Shown piece after piece: positions 16,331-28,632 of a stretch of DNA of 64,000 nt (its first letter is position 1; every line of letters begins with the position of its first letter). Position numbers and translations under genes: made by a program. This DNA comes from Halichondria panicea (Eukaryota > Porifera > Demospongiae > Suberitida > Halichondriidae), in NCBI RefSeq assembly GCF_963675165.1, contig NC_087382.1, positions 372,001 through 436,000 on the forward strand. Reading direction: 5' to 3'. The notes beneath the pieces were generated by a model. It saw only the letters and a program-made list of their open reading frames with translations. It was not told the origin of the DNA and did not search any database.

Positions 16331-17170
16331 GTACGTTTCTTATCAATTTAATTTAAATGTAGCCATACAATTTATAAACCACATTTTTGGCCATAACACA
16401 TACACACAGTGGATTTGTATGCTATTATTCTACATGTAGGCCCTCTTAACCACCCTTCAACTGCTCAAACTTGTTTTTTTCCCTTCTAATTCTTTATAAT
16501 AGTTGTTGTCAAGGCATTTACATACACATTTACGTACAAATATGAGTGACTGATTATTGTAGCATGTATTTTTGGTCACACATTTTGTGTATCTGCAGGT
16601 AGGCCTTCCTAACTACCCTCCAAGTGAGCTGTCTGATTCTTTATACCGGACCCTGTCATACCAATGTGTGGATGTACTCGGTACGTTTCCTATCAATTTA
16701 ATTTAAATGTAGCTATACAATTTTATAAACCACATTTTTGGCCATAACACATACACATGCAGTGGATTTGTATGCTATTATTCTACATGTAGGCCCTCTT
16801 AACCACCCTTCAACTGTTTAAACTTGTTTTTTCCCTTCTGATTCTTTATAATAGTCGTTGTCAAGGCATTTACATACACAAATTTGAGTACTGATTATTG
16901 TAGCATGTATTTTTGGTCACACATTTTGTGTATCCGGCTGCAGGTAGGCCTTCCTAACCACCCTCCAAGTGAGCTGTCTGATTCTTTATACCGGACCCTG
17001 TCATACCAATGTGTGCATGTACTCGGTACGTTTCCTATCAATTTAATTTAAATGTAGCTATACAATTTATAAACCACATGTTATAAACCACATGTTGGCC
17101 ATAACACATACACACAGTGGATTTGTATACTATTATTTTTGGTCACACATTTTGTGTATTTGTAGAGTAC
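16331..17170 (+). repeat. Tandem array of a 345-350 bp repeat
   Basis: Units begin GTACGTTTCCTATCAATTTA at 16,331, 16,681 and 17,026. Each complete unit contains an exon-like piece: CAG, then GTAGGCCTTCCTAAC..., then GTACGT. Translated, this reads GLPNYPPSELSDSLYRTL. Reverse-complement copies form a second array at 33,844-34,640. Confidence 0.85.
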
Positions 17171-18349
17171 GTCACACACACATAATAGTATATACATGTG
17201 CACACACACTTATACAGGAAGGTTGAGGGTATGGACTGTCACAGTATAGTCGATCAGCTAGCAGTATTAATTGGATGTCCTAGCTATTATTATATCTACA
17301 TTTTTGACAATGAATTATTATTGTTCTTGTATATTGCATTATAATTGTTATAACTCTTCTCAATCAGAAAACTCATCATGATACATGTATATATATAATT
17401 ATAATTATAGTAGTGTGCCATCAACTTAGTAAAGAAAAAAATGTTGTCCGTTTAAAAATACAAGTGTCCTTTTCGATTATGTAGAGTTGATCTCCTTTTG
17501 TCTTCATAATTATGTAGAATACCGTGAGAATAAAAATCATCATAAGTTAATGATGAAATGGTTTCTGAAAGTTCTAAACAGGTGCTTCTCAAGTGAGGGG
17601 TATTATCAACTACTTCGAGCTGCCTGACCTTATTATCTTCTATGACATAAATATCTTGAATAATGCAATAAGTAAAATGAGTATGTTCAGCCGAAATGAT
17701 GGTGCCATGATCTTTGATACGAATAACGGAGTTCTGAGTGTACCGAACACCATGGATCTTTACAAAGTTTGGCCTGCAAAGATAATTAATTCAGTTATAC
17801 TAATATATACTATTACAACACGAGTTTGTATGTGACCAAACTTCTGTGATTAGCAAATCGCTTTGCTCAAGCCACTAAAAGTCTATATCTGGTTTGAGTG
17901 CATGAACACAGTACGTACCATATAATTATAGCAACAACTTCTGTAATGGAGGTAAGGGATGTCTATACTTCTAAAAGGCACGTACCAAACTAATTAATGA
18001 AGAGGTTGGACAAAAGTGTTGAAGTGCAAAGTCAGATAGTTTCAAACTGATCGAAGGTTTGTAGTGAAAACAAGACTGAAGAGCATTGTAATGGTTTCAT
18101 AGTTACTGTTGTTTTAAACAGAATACTGTGGGTTTGTTTGCTGACATCGTAACAATTAAAAATGTATACACTGGTACAAACTTGTTGTGAAAGTTAACGG
18201 ATAAGCAACAAGTGGCAGCTGAGGGTAGTCCAATCCATACAGTTGTGAAACCGGTGCTACCAGATCATTGTCCAAAATGACAGATTTTCCTAGGAAAAGT
18301 TAGCTCCAAAGTAATAATTATTCTGTATTTACAAACAGCAATAGAAATT
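17171..18349. other. Intergenic, nothing recognised
   Basis: AT-rich. An open frame of 80 codons at 17,593-17,835 (plus) is not recognisable. No array or inverted repeat was noticed. Confidence 0.5.
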
Positions 18350-20560
18350 TACCTGAGGATACATTCATCTCCTTAATTTGTACAAGAAATTTGACATCTC
18401 TTGTCCAGGACGCACTGCTAGAAGGTGACAAGACCTCTGCTGGTGTCGGACACTCACACTGTATGGGACATTCTTAAAGCAGTTTGAGGTGAAACCTTTT
18501 AACTCCTTATTCTTGGATTCAAACCGCATACACCATGTGTTTCGCGGTGGACCAAATCTAATGAAATAAAGTATATACTTTATGCATTAATTTAGACATT
18601 TTAATAGTTCGTCAGGTAGATGCAGAAGATAATGCATCTTTGGAACATAGGGCGAGTTTGGATAGAGTTGCACATATGTTTCTAGCAACAACTCTACTTT
18701 CCATGCCAGATCAGAAGCATCTGCCTCTGTAACCACAAATGCGGTCACCATTGTGCAGATATCCCACAGAGTTAGGAGAAGACCCCAGTGTTCATCGCCC
18801 TCTGGAACAAAGCCCCCCATGATAAACGGGAATAATCGGATCAGTGCTTTCATCTGAGAAGCTGCGTGTGATGATGATTTATGTGCTTTTTAATTATGAA
18901 AGTAAGCATTGTACAAAAGTGGGAAAAATGTTTAATGATATGAACATTCACCTTTCTGTTTGATATGATACTCCATCGTCGACCCAGCAATTGTGTTTGG
19001 TTTGGTGTCAAGCTCTGAATATCCGTAATGGTGGGATGCAAGAGACTGGTTGAGCTCTGACAAGGTGAGTACTTCTTAATATTGATAAAAGTAACAAGAA
19101 GCTCTTTGAGGAGACGTGGAGCAACACCTAATGAACAGAAGCAATAATGTACTCATATTTGCGTGCTATTGAATGAATTTTTACCTTCAAATATTGTGTG
19201 CATTATATGTCGTACGGAAGACATTTGGTGACATCAAAGAATGGAATGTCCAGAAGAATGCTCGCATTATTCACTCCATACGTAGTTGAGTACCCCAAAC
19301 ATCCATTCACATCACTTTCCACTAGCTGACAGTAATGGTTGTGACTATGAGAGTCTCTCAGGGTATACGCACCAACATGAAACTATAAGTAGTTAAAAAT
19401 TAATACAATTAGCACCAGTGGTTTTTTAACTCACACATTATCTTTTAAATCTTCCTTCGAACAAAGACACTGCCTGCATTTCCGTAGCGCAAACCCTCCA
19501 AGAAAATTACTAGCAGGTATGTCACCACAGAGACAGACGACAGCTCCATGAAGTACTACCACACCTGAGTCTAGCTCTAACCTGTATCCTTCATCCTGCA
19601 ATAGCATATCTGAAATGTACATAACTGCATACACACGAGACATCCATTATCATAGGTACGTCACAGTAATGTTAAAAAAAAGAAAACTACCAGCAACACT
19701 TACTGTTGAAAGCAATTTCATACATTGAACAAAGTTTCTGAGGAGGATATCACGTGCACTCTGATTCATGTCCGATGACTTAGCCACTCCAAGTAGTTGA
19801 ATAGCTTGGAGCGATGATCGAAACACTGGTCTTATGTTTCCCAATGTATAGTAAAACACACCTACATGTCATTATAAAAAGGTATAAACCAACATATAAT
19901 GCAATTCTCACCAAGCTTATGAACTCCAGCACTGGTTCCGAGAGGATTACAAACTTCAATGTCATCATGATACTGTAAACCATCTGGATGTGCTCGAAAG
20001 ACATGCAGGATGTTTCTTAACAAAGTCCCCATCACAGATATCGCGCATGATATACCATCTGTACTGACATGACTTTTTCCAATGATCTCTTCTCTAACAG
20101 CAGGATTTGATAGCAAACTCTGACAATTAAGTTATAAAAATAAAACCAGTGATTGAGTTGGTAAATAGCACAAACCTTCAAGCTCTCCCAGAGATCAATG
20201 TAGTACCCCTTAGCCTCAACCTCCTTCAGATGCATCTTGCCGTTAGTCTCGAATACTAAGGTTGAGGCGGGTATTCGAGACTATCTTGCCGCGGTCATTC
20301 ACCCACTTGCAGCCATAATTTTAGACTTGAACTTTTGGCATCGATCATTTTTAACAACAATCATGGTTGATCATTACGGTTGATTGCATGCAGCAAAATT
20401 AAAGATGTTCATCATGATAATTATAATCAATGTGTGTATAAAAGCTAGCTATTAGTAGTTTTATGTTATGCAGCTTTGGCACCTCCACCGAGTCATTAGC
20501 ACCTGCGGTGCTTTGATTGAACAAAGTGTTAATGCTTTGTATCCGCAATTTTTTTGCCAC
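18350..20560 (-). pseudogene. TNP2/CACTA-type transposase-like gene, disrupted
   Basis: A multi-exon minus-strand gene. In order: an exon around 20,560-20,440 (PKLHNIKLLIASFYTHI); an exon with CKWVNDRGK, MHLKEVEAKG and DLWESLK (to 20,176); an exon ending GTSAGVHKL (donor near 19,912); one with YYTLGNIRPVF (to about 19,703); one with CGDIPASNFLGGFALRKCR (to about 19,440); one with LPYDIMHTIFEG (to about 19,190); one ending SIISNRK (18,951); one with MHYLLHLPDELL (18,853-18,587); and one with RFGPPRNTWCMRF and NCFKNVPYSV (18,559-18,365). The GD-PASN, L-YD-MH-EG and WCMRFE-K blocks are those I associate with TNP2-like transposase relatives common in sponges and cnidarians. Lesions: the 40-bp element at 20,244 sits inside the DRGK/MHLKE exon, and a TAA at 18,587 blocks the join to the last exon. 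It is most likely transposon-derived and dead. Confidence 0.7.
20244..20283. mobile_element. 40-bp TAG...CTA mini-element inside a coding exon
   Basis: TAGTCTCGAATAC at the left, GGTTGAGGCGGGTATTCGAG plus ACTA at the right. Flanks TCTTGCCGT (20,235-20,243) and TCTTGCCGC (20,284-20,292) match at 8 of 9. On the minus strand the two flanks join as codons for DRGK and MHLKE, so the insertion of 49 bp (element plus duplication) breaks an exon. The same ends bound the 625-bp element at 58,618-59,242, of which this looks like an internally deleted form. Confidence 0.88.
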
Positions 20561-20645
20561 GAAATACCCTTATTCTGTGGTGTTAAGTTTGAGACATAAT
20601 TTATATTATATATACATTATTTTATAACTACAGGAAAATTGCTCC

Positions 20646-22343
20646 ATGAGTGGTACGATACGTCAAATGAGTGCCAGCTATAATCTGATAGAGGATTACA
20701 ACATGGGGGATTTTGATGACGAAGCTGTGGCCAACTATCCTCTAGCAATGCTGCCTGCAAGAAGTGATGAAGCAGCTGAACCACCTGCTAAAAAGCCACG
20801 GACAGAAGAGTACGAAGTGCTGGCAGCACCTACAAAGACCCTACCAACTCCTTGCCCACTGGTGCTGGCAGCACCTACGAAGACCCTACCAACTCCGTGC
20901 CCACTTCCACCAGTATTCAGTGAGAGAGTAAACAGAGCAATAAAAGAGAAACAAATTTACGGAAAAGACAAACTAGCATTAATACGAGAAGCTTCCCTCT
21001 TCTATTATGGTCTTTGCCCGAATCCGAAGGGAAATCAGTACGATGAAATGGCTAAGGTTTTGTGTAATAGCTTTGAGCAGCTACGAAACAAGATTGTAAT
21101 TAACGGATGCTATTGGGTGAGTATTATATAATAATAACAATGCATGCATGTATTATACACATAATTGCAAATTTCATAGCTATATAATTAATCATACAAC
21201 ATGCAGCATACAGTGAAGCAACAGGTTACTATGTTCTTCCGAAATCGGAGAAGGAGGTCAGTACCGTCAGCAATCAAACCTCTGAAGACAGAAAAGGCGC
21301 ACTTAGTGCAAATAATTGCAGCAAAGCCAGCTGAAGCCGCTCCTGGCCAAGACTCCGTTATCAGTGTGGACAAATGTGCATACGATTGAAACCACGGTCG
21401 GTTGTGCGACCAATTCACCAAGAAAGCGCCTAACAACGCAGCAATTACACAGTTAATAAGGGAGACGCACCAACAAAGAAGGAAGAGAATTGGAGATTCA
21501 GGTGACAAGATGTCAATTCTTCTTTTGACATATCCTTTCTTCACAAGGAATCAATGGGTAAGTGCGTTAGCTCTTTAAATTGTTTATTTAACCATAACTA
21601 ATGTTTTCTTGGTTATTTATTGAGTCTTGAAATGTTATAGGTGTTATTTCATGGAGTTCACGCTAATGTGTGGGGAGAAATCCATCTCTCGAATCAGAGA
21701 TTCTTGGACTAGGATTGTTCCAACTCTGCTGAAAATGGATGGTGAAGTGCCCACTGATTACTCTGAAGAAACTCGGAGCTACAAGGCACTTCTGTTCATT
21801 GACACACAACTCAGGCCCGCAAGAGTAGGCTCTAAAGCTGCAGCTGCTTTTACTTTGTATCAAGTAAGTAAAAACAACAACGTATATACGCATAATTATA
21901 GCTGGTAATCAAATATTTTGTCTCCCGAAAATTACCGGCTATACGGATGCAGTAACACAGTAATTCCTTTCATATGTCATTATTGTGGAAGCACACCTCA
22001 AATTTAACTCTTATTTGTTGCAGGTCAGGACTGATATTGAGGAAGTGACAGCTGAAAAGACGAGCCAAGGCTTGCAATTTTTGCTGACAAGAACATGAAT
22101 GGCATGCAAGCGTTCATCCTTGGTAAAGGAAAGGTTCTGTTTGAAGTATTGGGCGACAGTGTTATTGACTCGATCATCAGCTTGTTCGCAACATACTACG
22201 CCTTCTACGTCAGTTACCCCAAGCCATCACCTGCCTCTGGTCTCCTTTTCTTCATACAGGAAGTGTTGATGGGTGTGAAAGAGACATCTGTAAAAAAAAC
22301 AGTGAGGTACTCATCATTCACAAACTCGCTAGATCAACATTAG
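20646..22343 (+). pseudogene. Degenerate four-exon gene, family not named
   Basis: Exon 1 (20,646-21,116) encodes an acidic start, an internal duplication of VLAAPTKTLPTPCPL and a segment FSERVNRAIKEKQIYGKDKL. Exon 2 (from 21,207) is in phase but has a TGA at 21,387-21,389 after SVDKCAYD and continues in frame to FTRNQW at a GTAAGT donor. Exon 3 (about 21,640-21,863) is readable as SWTRIVPTLLKMDGEVPTDY only in a different phase. Exon 4 (about 22,024-22,343) shifts frame once more before FADKNMNGMQAFILGKGK and ends GVKETS...SLDQH. I do not recognise a domain; exon 2 is basic and exon 1 acidic. It lies head to head with the transposase-like gene, about 90 bp apart, and both may belong to one two-gene mobile element. 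Inactive by three separate lesions. Confidence 0.55.
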
Positions 22344-22580
22344 TTACCCCAACTGTACATTTACTGTTACCAAGTTAGTTACCTAGTTATTTACTGACTG
22401 TATACAGTTGTATATATCCAATTATGATTATGTTATATTCAGTTTCGCTTGACAATTATGTATAATTCCTGCGTTCATTTTGTGTATTTTTATTTATATA
22501 TTATGGTCATATTCTTGTAACCGTGACGTTTTAAAATGACATACCTCTGTTCGACACACCAAAAGTTACAGCATGTTTCA

Positions 22581-23564
22581 GTTTTGACACAGTAAAAATG
22601 ACATATATTAATTTGACACCCGTGTTAATGTGTTAATTTTTGGGAAAGCAGTTTGACACGCGTTTGCATGCTAAATTAACACCTTTCATTTATGTGTGTG
22701 CATGCATGCATGCATGCATGGAACGTACCCTTTAAACGGGCGCCTCTGAGGAACAACATGCAAACTTAATTTGTTGAGGGCCAAGTATACATAATTATAC
22801 TATCAGTTATATAACTGAGATTTAGGTATATATAATTATTGCATGCATGTAGTTAAGTTATAGCCTACCATTATAGCCTACCATGCATCATCTCTTTGAT
22901 CTACTAAAAACTACTGATTTATAGCCTTAATTACCTATTATATATAGAAGTAGGTCGTTACTGCATGGTAATATAGGGGTTTCACGTACACAATTAAGAT
23001 AGTACGTGCATGCATTATAGTTAATGCATGGTTGTACACTGACAGGCATGCATGTCTCCAATAATTATTTCATATAGGAGTTACAGCAGCTATACCTAGA
23101 CATGTTTCTGCTACCTATAGTCAAGGTGTAGCAACTAACATGTACCTGTCGCAATCATGGACAAATTGCCGTGAAGTTGTCTATGCTAATGACCGACTTA
23201 AGATGCTGTGAAATCAAATTTGCAATGAATAACATGGTGATGATTACCTTAATGTTACTATTATAGACGAGTAGTGGACTATGAAGTACATCAGAAAAAA
23301 AGAAAAAAAATTTATCATAATTTTTTAATTGCATTTTATTATTAGCGCATACTTAATTTAGCGTTAATTACAAATTCGCTAAAATTTGCTAAAATTAGTA
23401 CCCGTTTATAATAGTAACAAATAAGGTATCACTAATGTTACAACTGCACACATAAATGAAAGGTGTCAATTTAGCATGCAAACACGTGTCAAACTGCTTT
23501 CCCAAAAATTAACACACTAACACGGGTGTCAAATTAGTATATGTCATTTTTACTGTGTCAAAAC
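22581..23564. mobile_element. Inverted-repeat element, GTTTTGACACAG ends
   Basis: The left arm (22,581 to about 22,710) and right arm (about 23,435-23,564) are inverted copies with GTTTTGACACAGTAAAAATG at the ends and shared AAGCAGTTTGACACG. The arms are about 130 bp. The interior is AT-rich and non-coding. No convincing target-site duplication. Confidence 0.8.
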
Positions 23565-23794
23565 CGGCACATGTGTGCTGATTGTATTGTGCTAAATTAA
23601 TTTCAAACATTAAAAACAACAATACATCAATTCAGTATTAAAATTGTATCTAAACAAACGATAAGGACATACAAAAGTGAAAGGTTTCTTTTAACATAGT
23701 TAAACATAGCAAGTCTGCACTCAGATCACTGCAATTGCAAGATACTGCCTTTGACTTCTCAGCATCACCTACATGCGTGAAGTAGAAAAATATG

Positions 23795-24133
23795 TCACAT
23801 AAAAGCCAGTAGAATTATAACCAAGTATAAGATATAGATTAGGTACATAACATCAGTCATAGCATGAACAAAGTATGCATTGCGATGAAACTTATAATTA
23901 TTATGGGGCGAAATAAGAAAAGTATTTGCTGTGATCCATGACAAATGCCAATACATGAAAAAGTACATGAGCCAAAAGCAAAGAATTCTTGCTACAGAAA
24001 GAGTCATATAACACAGGTAAGACCAAGAGGAAGAGTACGCAACACCAATAATCTGTACACAGGAGGCAAACTCACTATTGCATGTAACCACAGTCACTTG
24101 AGATACAATAACAATGCTGATAAGGAAAAGCAA
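23795..24133 (-). CDS. Small hydrophobic open frame, uncertain
   Basis: 112 codons from ATG, with several runs of hydrophobic residues (for example MLFLISIVIVSQVTVV, ILCFWLMYFFMYW, YLIYILYLVIILLAF) compatible with three or four membrane helices. No family is recognised. In AT-rich DNA such frames arise easily, so this may be chance. Confidence 0.2.
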   Translation of the reverse strand: MLFLISIVIVSQVTVVTCNSEFASCVQIIGVAYSSSWSYLCYMTLSVARILCFWLMYFFMYWHLSWITANTFLISPHNNYKFHRNAYFVHAMTDVMYLIYILYLVIILLAFM

Positions 24134-26389
24134 TGAATAAAATTAGTGGCAACAGCATGTGGTTGTGACGTAGGTTAGACAGAATGCTTACTACGGTTAG
24201 CGGAGTTGCGTACTCTTCCTAATGAACTCTTAGTAAGACATTATAGTCGTTTTTACGCACAATTAAGTTTGTGAGACTATAATAATGCAAATGAGTTCTT
24301 ATTGTGCTATTATAGAGCAGCATCAATATTTGGGCCCATCAATTATCTCGTACAGAGAGCAGATTGAGAAGTTGTCTTCCACTGACAATACTCGTTGTAA
24401 GGGCTAAACAACAAATATAATCCACTACAAGCCTTCCCTTAATTGTCAGAAAAGAGCTGCATATAAAGCTTAATCCGAAACGATATAAAAGTTTAATTAA
24501 ACTGCGTTGTCATATAAATTATTATATCAATAGAACTGTTTCAAAAATCGTTTTGCGCACAAGGAAATTTGGGATTTCTGTAGCAGCAATTTTTATCAAT
24601 TATGAACTTATATATAAAATCCCCGTTCCGTTTACGTAGTACGTGCATAATATACACTGATACAGCGCAAATTAAACGCTAAAAAGGACGCTCAAGATAA
24701 GAGCTTTTTTCTGTTGTTAAAATTACTTTGGTCACCCATGCAGCTATAGTTATCATGAACTTTTGCAGCTTGCTAGCTTTGTATTATAGTGCGGTGAATG
24801 GTGCGTTATATTTCTTTGTTAGATCTATGTAGAACTATAGGCTTATAGCTAAGCAAAATTTAGCTGGATGTTATGTTACTAGAAGATTGTCGCTTTGTAT
24901 TCAAAAACACAGCACACCGCATTTGTAAAGTGCAATGGTATATAGCAACGGTACAGTAAAATACGCTTTTAATACAGTACTTATCAAAATGGAAACACTT
25001 TAAACGTACTACGCAAACGGAATGGGATATTGACCGCTGTATACGTATATAGACAGATAACTAAGTCAGATAAGTATGGTATACTGTTGCAATTGTTTTT
25101 TTGGGTGAAGCTACTATACCTAAAACATTGTGGCAATACAGCAGCATAATAATACATACCTCCAATTGTGTCGATACTTTACAGTGGTGTGGTCATACAA
25201 GGGTGTCCAGTATAATGCTCTCTCCAACATGTGTCACTTTCAACATCATCCTGCAATATGTTTTTTCACATCAATTCTTACAACAATAATTAATTATAGT
25301 ACCTTCAAAAAAGTACGACCACCATTTTGAAAGAACTTTAGACGTGAGAGGGAATTAGGCATATTTTTGCGAATGGCGTGGTTTCCCTCTGGGCAGTTGG
25401 TGTCTCACAACTATAATGTATATACACGTGAAAAGCAGTAGATCTAGTATGTACAATAATTATAAATCAATATATTGAAACATAGCATCAAGTATGTACA
25501 GCATATAGCTAAGTAACTAGTCTAGCTACGATACTCGATCGAGGTGACTAAGATTGTCTCTTTGTTTGTTTTTTTTGCAAAATGTATACTTGCAACGTGC
25601 AACGGTAAATTGCAACGCTTTTAATACAGTGTAAACGTACTGGCGTACTACATAAACGGAACTTATATTGACTGCATCTATACAATAATAGTGCAACGTA
25701 CGCTATGACAAGTACAGTCGAAAACGGCAGTGGTTCTTGGTCAGACATGCATGCAATGGAACTAAGCTTTATGTGTTAACAAATAGCTATAGCGCTCCGG
25801 ACATTCACCGGGCGGGACCAGAGTAGTCTCACAGTAAAGAAGCCAGAACTCAAGCGTGGCTGTATAGTGCGCATTTGATGTATCAAGCTTCAAAATGAAA
25901 CTGTATTTAGCTAGCTTCAATGCATGTGTGTACAAGGTTTAATTTGTACTTCTTAGCTTTTACCCAACTAAGCTTTTTACCATTTGAAAATCTGTCAAAA
26001 CAAATCACTTTTTTTTGCTGAGGCTATCTATCCTAGCTAGCTGTAAACGCAGCGCCATGGCATCTAAGTGAAAATACACACACAAACAAACACACTTACT
26101 ATACCGTCTTTCTTCTAATTACAGTGCTGCTAAAGATTTTCAGTGGCGCACAAATAGAACAAGAAAACCATAATTCCAGTTTGGGACTTAAAATATTATT
26201 TAGAGTAGTGCTTAGCAACGTAGAGTACTATATATAGTATAGCTGTTTCCACGAAGCTATCAGATCAGTTGTAAATGTAGCCTCGAATTAAGGATGCGTT
26301 ATTTCTAATGTAAGCGCTAGCAATTTGGCCTTAATTGGATAATTTATTTTGTGAATTTGGCTCTTCAATTAGAGTGGCGCTGTAATTAT
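24134..26389. other. Intergenic with a diverged local duplication
   Basis: Stretches around 24,930-25,060 and 25,590-25,720 are diverged copies of each other (CAACGGTA..., GCTTTTAATACAGT, CGTACTACGCAAACGGAA versus CGTACTACATAAACGGAA). No gene could be supported. A lone TAGCCTCGAATTAAGG at 26,279 resembles the left end of the 9-bp-TSD family but has no matching right end. Confidence 0.5.
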
Positions 26390-26425
26390 GCCTCGCGGTG
26401 CGCATGCACAAGCGAGGTATACGGT

Positions 26426-26460
<35 letters not shown>

Positions 26461-26580
26461 AGACTATTTCAGCTGCTCAAGGATCAATGAAGTGCAAGTA
26501 AGAGTTTCTATAGGCTTCTAGTCATGTTTTCTTGGCTTGCTATTTGTGAATTTGCAAAATAAAGCTTCGTTCTCGAGTTA
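26390..26580. repeat. Dispersed repeat, inverted copy of 10,640-10,822
   Basis: Contains GCCTCGCGGTGCGCATGCAC, a (GT)n microsatellite at about 26,429-26,460, and CTCAAGGATCAATGAAGTGC, all matching the reverse complement of the left-hand copy. Confidence 0.8.
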
Positions 26581-26714
26581 TGCCTACTTGGAATGCCATT
26601 GCAGCCTTTTCAGAAGAGTCCGTAGCAAAACTCATTCACCGAGTGTTGCTACTCTACTTAGTAGTTAGTTCTGCACTTAAACGCTAGTGAGAAGAGAGCT
26701 GCAAGGCTCTGCTG

Positions 26715-27040
26715 ACTTACAGCCATTAATTTTAGCTTTAGGCATCAATCGTTTTACAACAATCATGGGTCGATCACTACCCACTATTTGAGTTTCCCTG
26801 CGATTGCATGCGCAGCAAAAAGAATTATCATCAATCAATGTGTGTATAAAAGCTAGCTATTAGTAGTTTTATGTTATGTAGCTTTGGCATCTCCACCGAG
26901 GCATCAGCACCCGCGGTGCTTTCATTAGAAGAAGTAAATAACTCACTTATTGTGCTATGAAACTTGGGCAATATAGACTTCAATTGGTCTCCACTTTGTT
27001 GAGCCCCATTCAACCTTTTACTTGCTTGTCCTTCCTGCAT
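26715..27040 (-). pseudogene. Relic of the transposase-like gene's first exon
   Basis: The minus frame from 27,040 reads LPKFHSTISELFTSSNESTA and then PKLHNIKLLIASFYTHID, matching the 5' exon of the gene at 18.35-20.56 kb. The similarity continues through its first intron to about 26,715. The rest of that gene is absent, so this is a truncated copy. Confidence 0.65.
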
Positions 27041-27249
27041 AATTATTATATTGTAGAGTTATTACAGGGTGTCATACAGGATTTTAAAGTAGAGGGGGGA
27101 AATATAAGGCATTCTTTTAAAAAAAGTCAACTGCATGTTATTTCAATACCCTGGTTAGTAGCTATACAGGCTATGGATACTCAGTCATACAACATTACTA
27201 ATACCTGAATGCAAATTTTAGGGGGGGGGGGAGGTTGGAGCCAGGGGGG

Positions 27250-27788
27250 AGATACTCCCCCTGTGTACTGTATGACACCCTGGTACAATTGGTACAATAA
27301 TTATTATACAATAGCTGTGCAATTACATTGTACAGATGCTCCCCTGTGTACTGTATGACACCTGGTACAATACAATAGCTGTGCAATTACATTGTACAGA
27401 TGTTCCCCTGTGTACTGTATGACACCTGGCACAATACAATAGCTGTGCAATTACATTGTACAGATGTTCCCCTGTGTACTGTATGACACCTGGTACAATA
27501 CAATAGCTGTGCAATTACATTGTACAGATGCTCCCTTGTGTACTGTAAGACACCTGGTACAATACAATAGCTGTGCAATTACATTGTACAGATGCTCCCC
27601 TGTGTACTGTAAGACACCTGGTACAATACAATAGCTGTGCAATTACATTGTACAGATGCTCCCCTGTGTACTGTAAGACACCTGGTACAATACAATAGCT
27701 GTGCAATTACATTGTACAGATGCTCCCTTGTGTACTGTACGACACCTGGTACAATACAATAGCTGTGCAATATTATTACATTGTACAG
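27250..27788. repeat. 64-bp tandem repeat array, about eight units
   Basis: CAATAGCTGTGCAATTACAT recurs at 27,308, 27,372, 27,436, 27,500, 27,564, 27,628 and 27,692, with a variant at 27,756. Each unit also holds CCCCTGTGTACTGTATGACA and the near-palindrome TGTACTGTA. Overlapping 63-codon frames on the minus strand are a by-product of the 64-bp period. Confidence 0.95.
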
Positions 27789-28632
27789 TATTGTTCAGCA
27801 TGTTGAGGGAAACTTACCTAGTTCCACAGTTTTGTCAAACAGCTCTCAAACCATGTCTAAACTCAACTTCTTTTCTTCTTTGCAAGAACAGCAAAAAAAA
27901 AAAATCTTTGTGTTGCTATGCAGCTGCACATCTGTTGTACTGCATGCCCTTATTTGGTACTGAAAACAGCACTGTGCTGAATTAGCATGTTTACCTGTTT
28001 CAGCACACCCATTACATTTAGCACAGTCCATTTAGCCATAGATTGAAACTCTTCAATCTATGATTTAGCACATTAATCGAACATCAAAATCACAAGCCAT
28101 GAAAAAGCACACCAATACAACACGTAGGCTGTGCTATATGCCTACAAAACAGCACATGTAGTGTGCTGAATCACTGTTTAGCACACCACGTGCTAATATA
28201 GCACACACTCAGGGTCTAAAACAGCACACCTCTTTTCTCTGTGTGCATGCATGCCAGTATAGGAAAGGCAGGCAATGAGTTACTAATTCATTGCCTGCAC
28301 GCTATGCTATAGGGCCGTTGATTGCAGCTAGTGCTTACAGTTGTTATAATTTGTTTCCCAACAGCACAATCACTGACAATAGCACATTACCTTCCATAAT
28401 GGCTAACTGTGCTGCTAACATCATTGCAACAATACAGCAAGGTAAAATGCAGTTTTAGATTGCATGCATATATATAATTATGCAACAGGAGTGCAAAATC
28501 ACGGTTGAAAATTGGCAAATATTATTACAGGAAGAAGGCCTACAAGGAATCAAATTATATGTTCGGAAGTAAGTATAATTATAATTGGTTTTGCTGTCAC
28601 ATTAATTATTAAATTTTCACAAGCATTAAATT
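27789..28632. other. Intergenic, rich in GTGCTGA/TTAGCAC motifs
   Basis: Between 27,965 and 28,210 short motifs such as AGCACA, GTGCTGAAT and TTTAGCACA recur many times on both strands, and the palindrome TAGATTGAAACTCTTCAATC (plus TA) lies at about 28,039. This resembles the debris of a small inverted-repeat element. No gene. Confidence 0.4.

Noticed and set aside
20436..20480. TATAAAAG upstream of the plus-strand gene at 20,646, conserved at about 26,845, looking like a TATA box
   Set aside because: On the opposite strand the same stretch codes for LLIASFYTHI of the transposase-like gene, and the conserved copy at 26.8 kb has the same coding frame. Conservation is explained by coding.
27198..27770. 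Series of overlapping 62-63-codon minus-strand frames
   Set aside because: They repeat every 64 bp and are a by-product of the tandem array.
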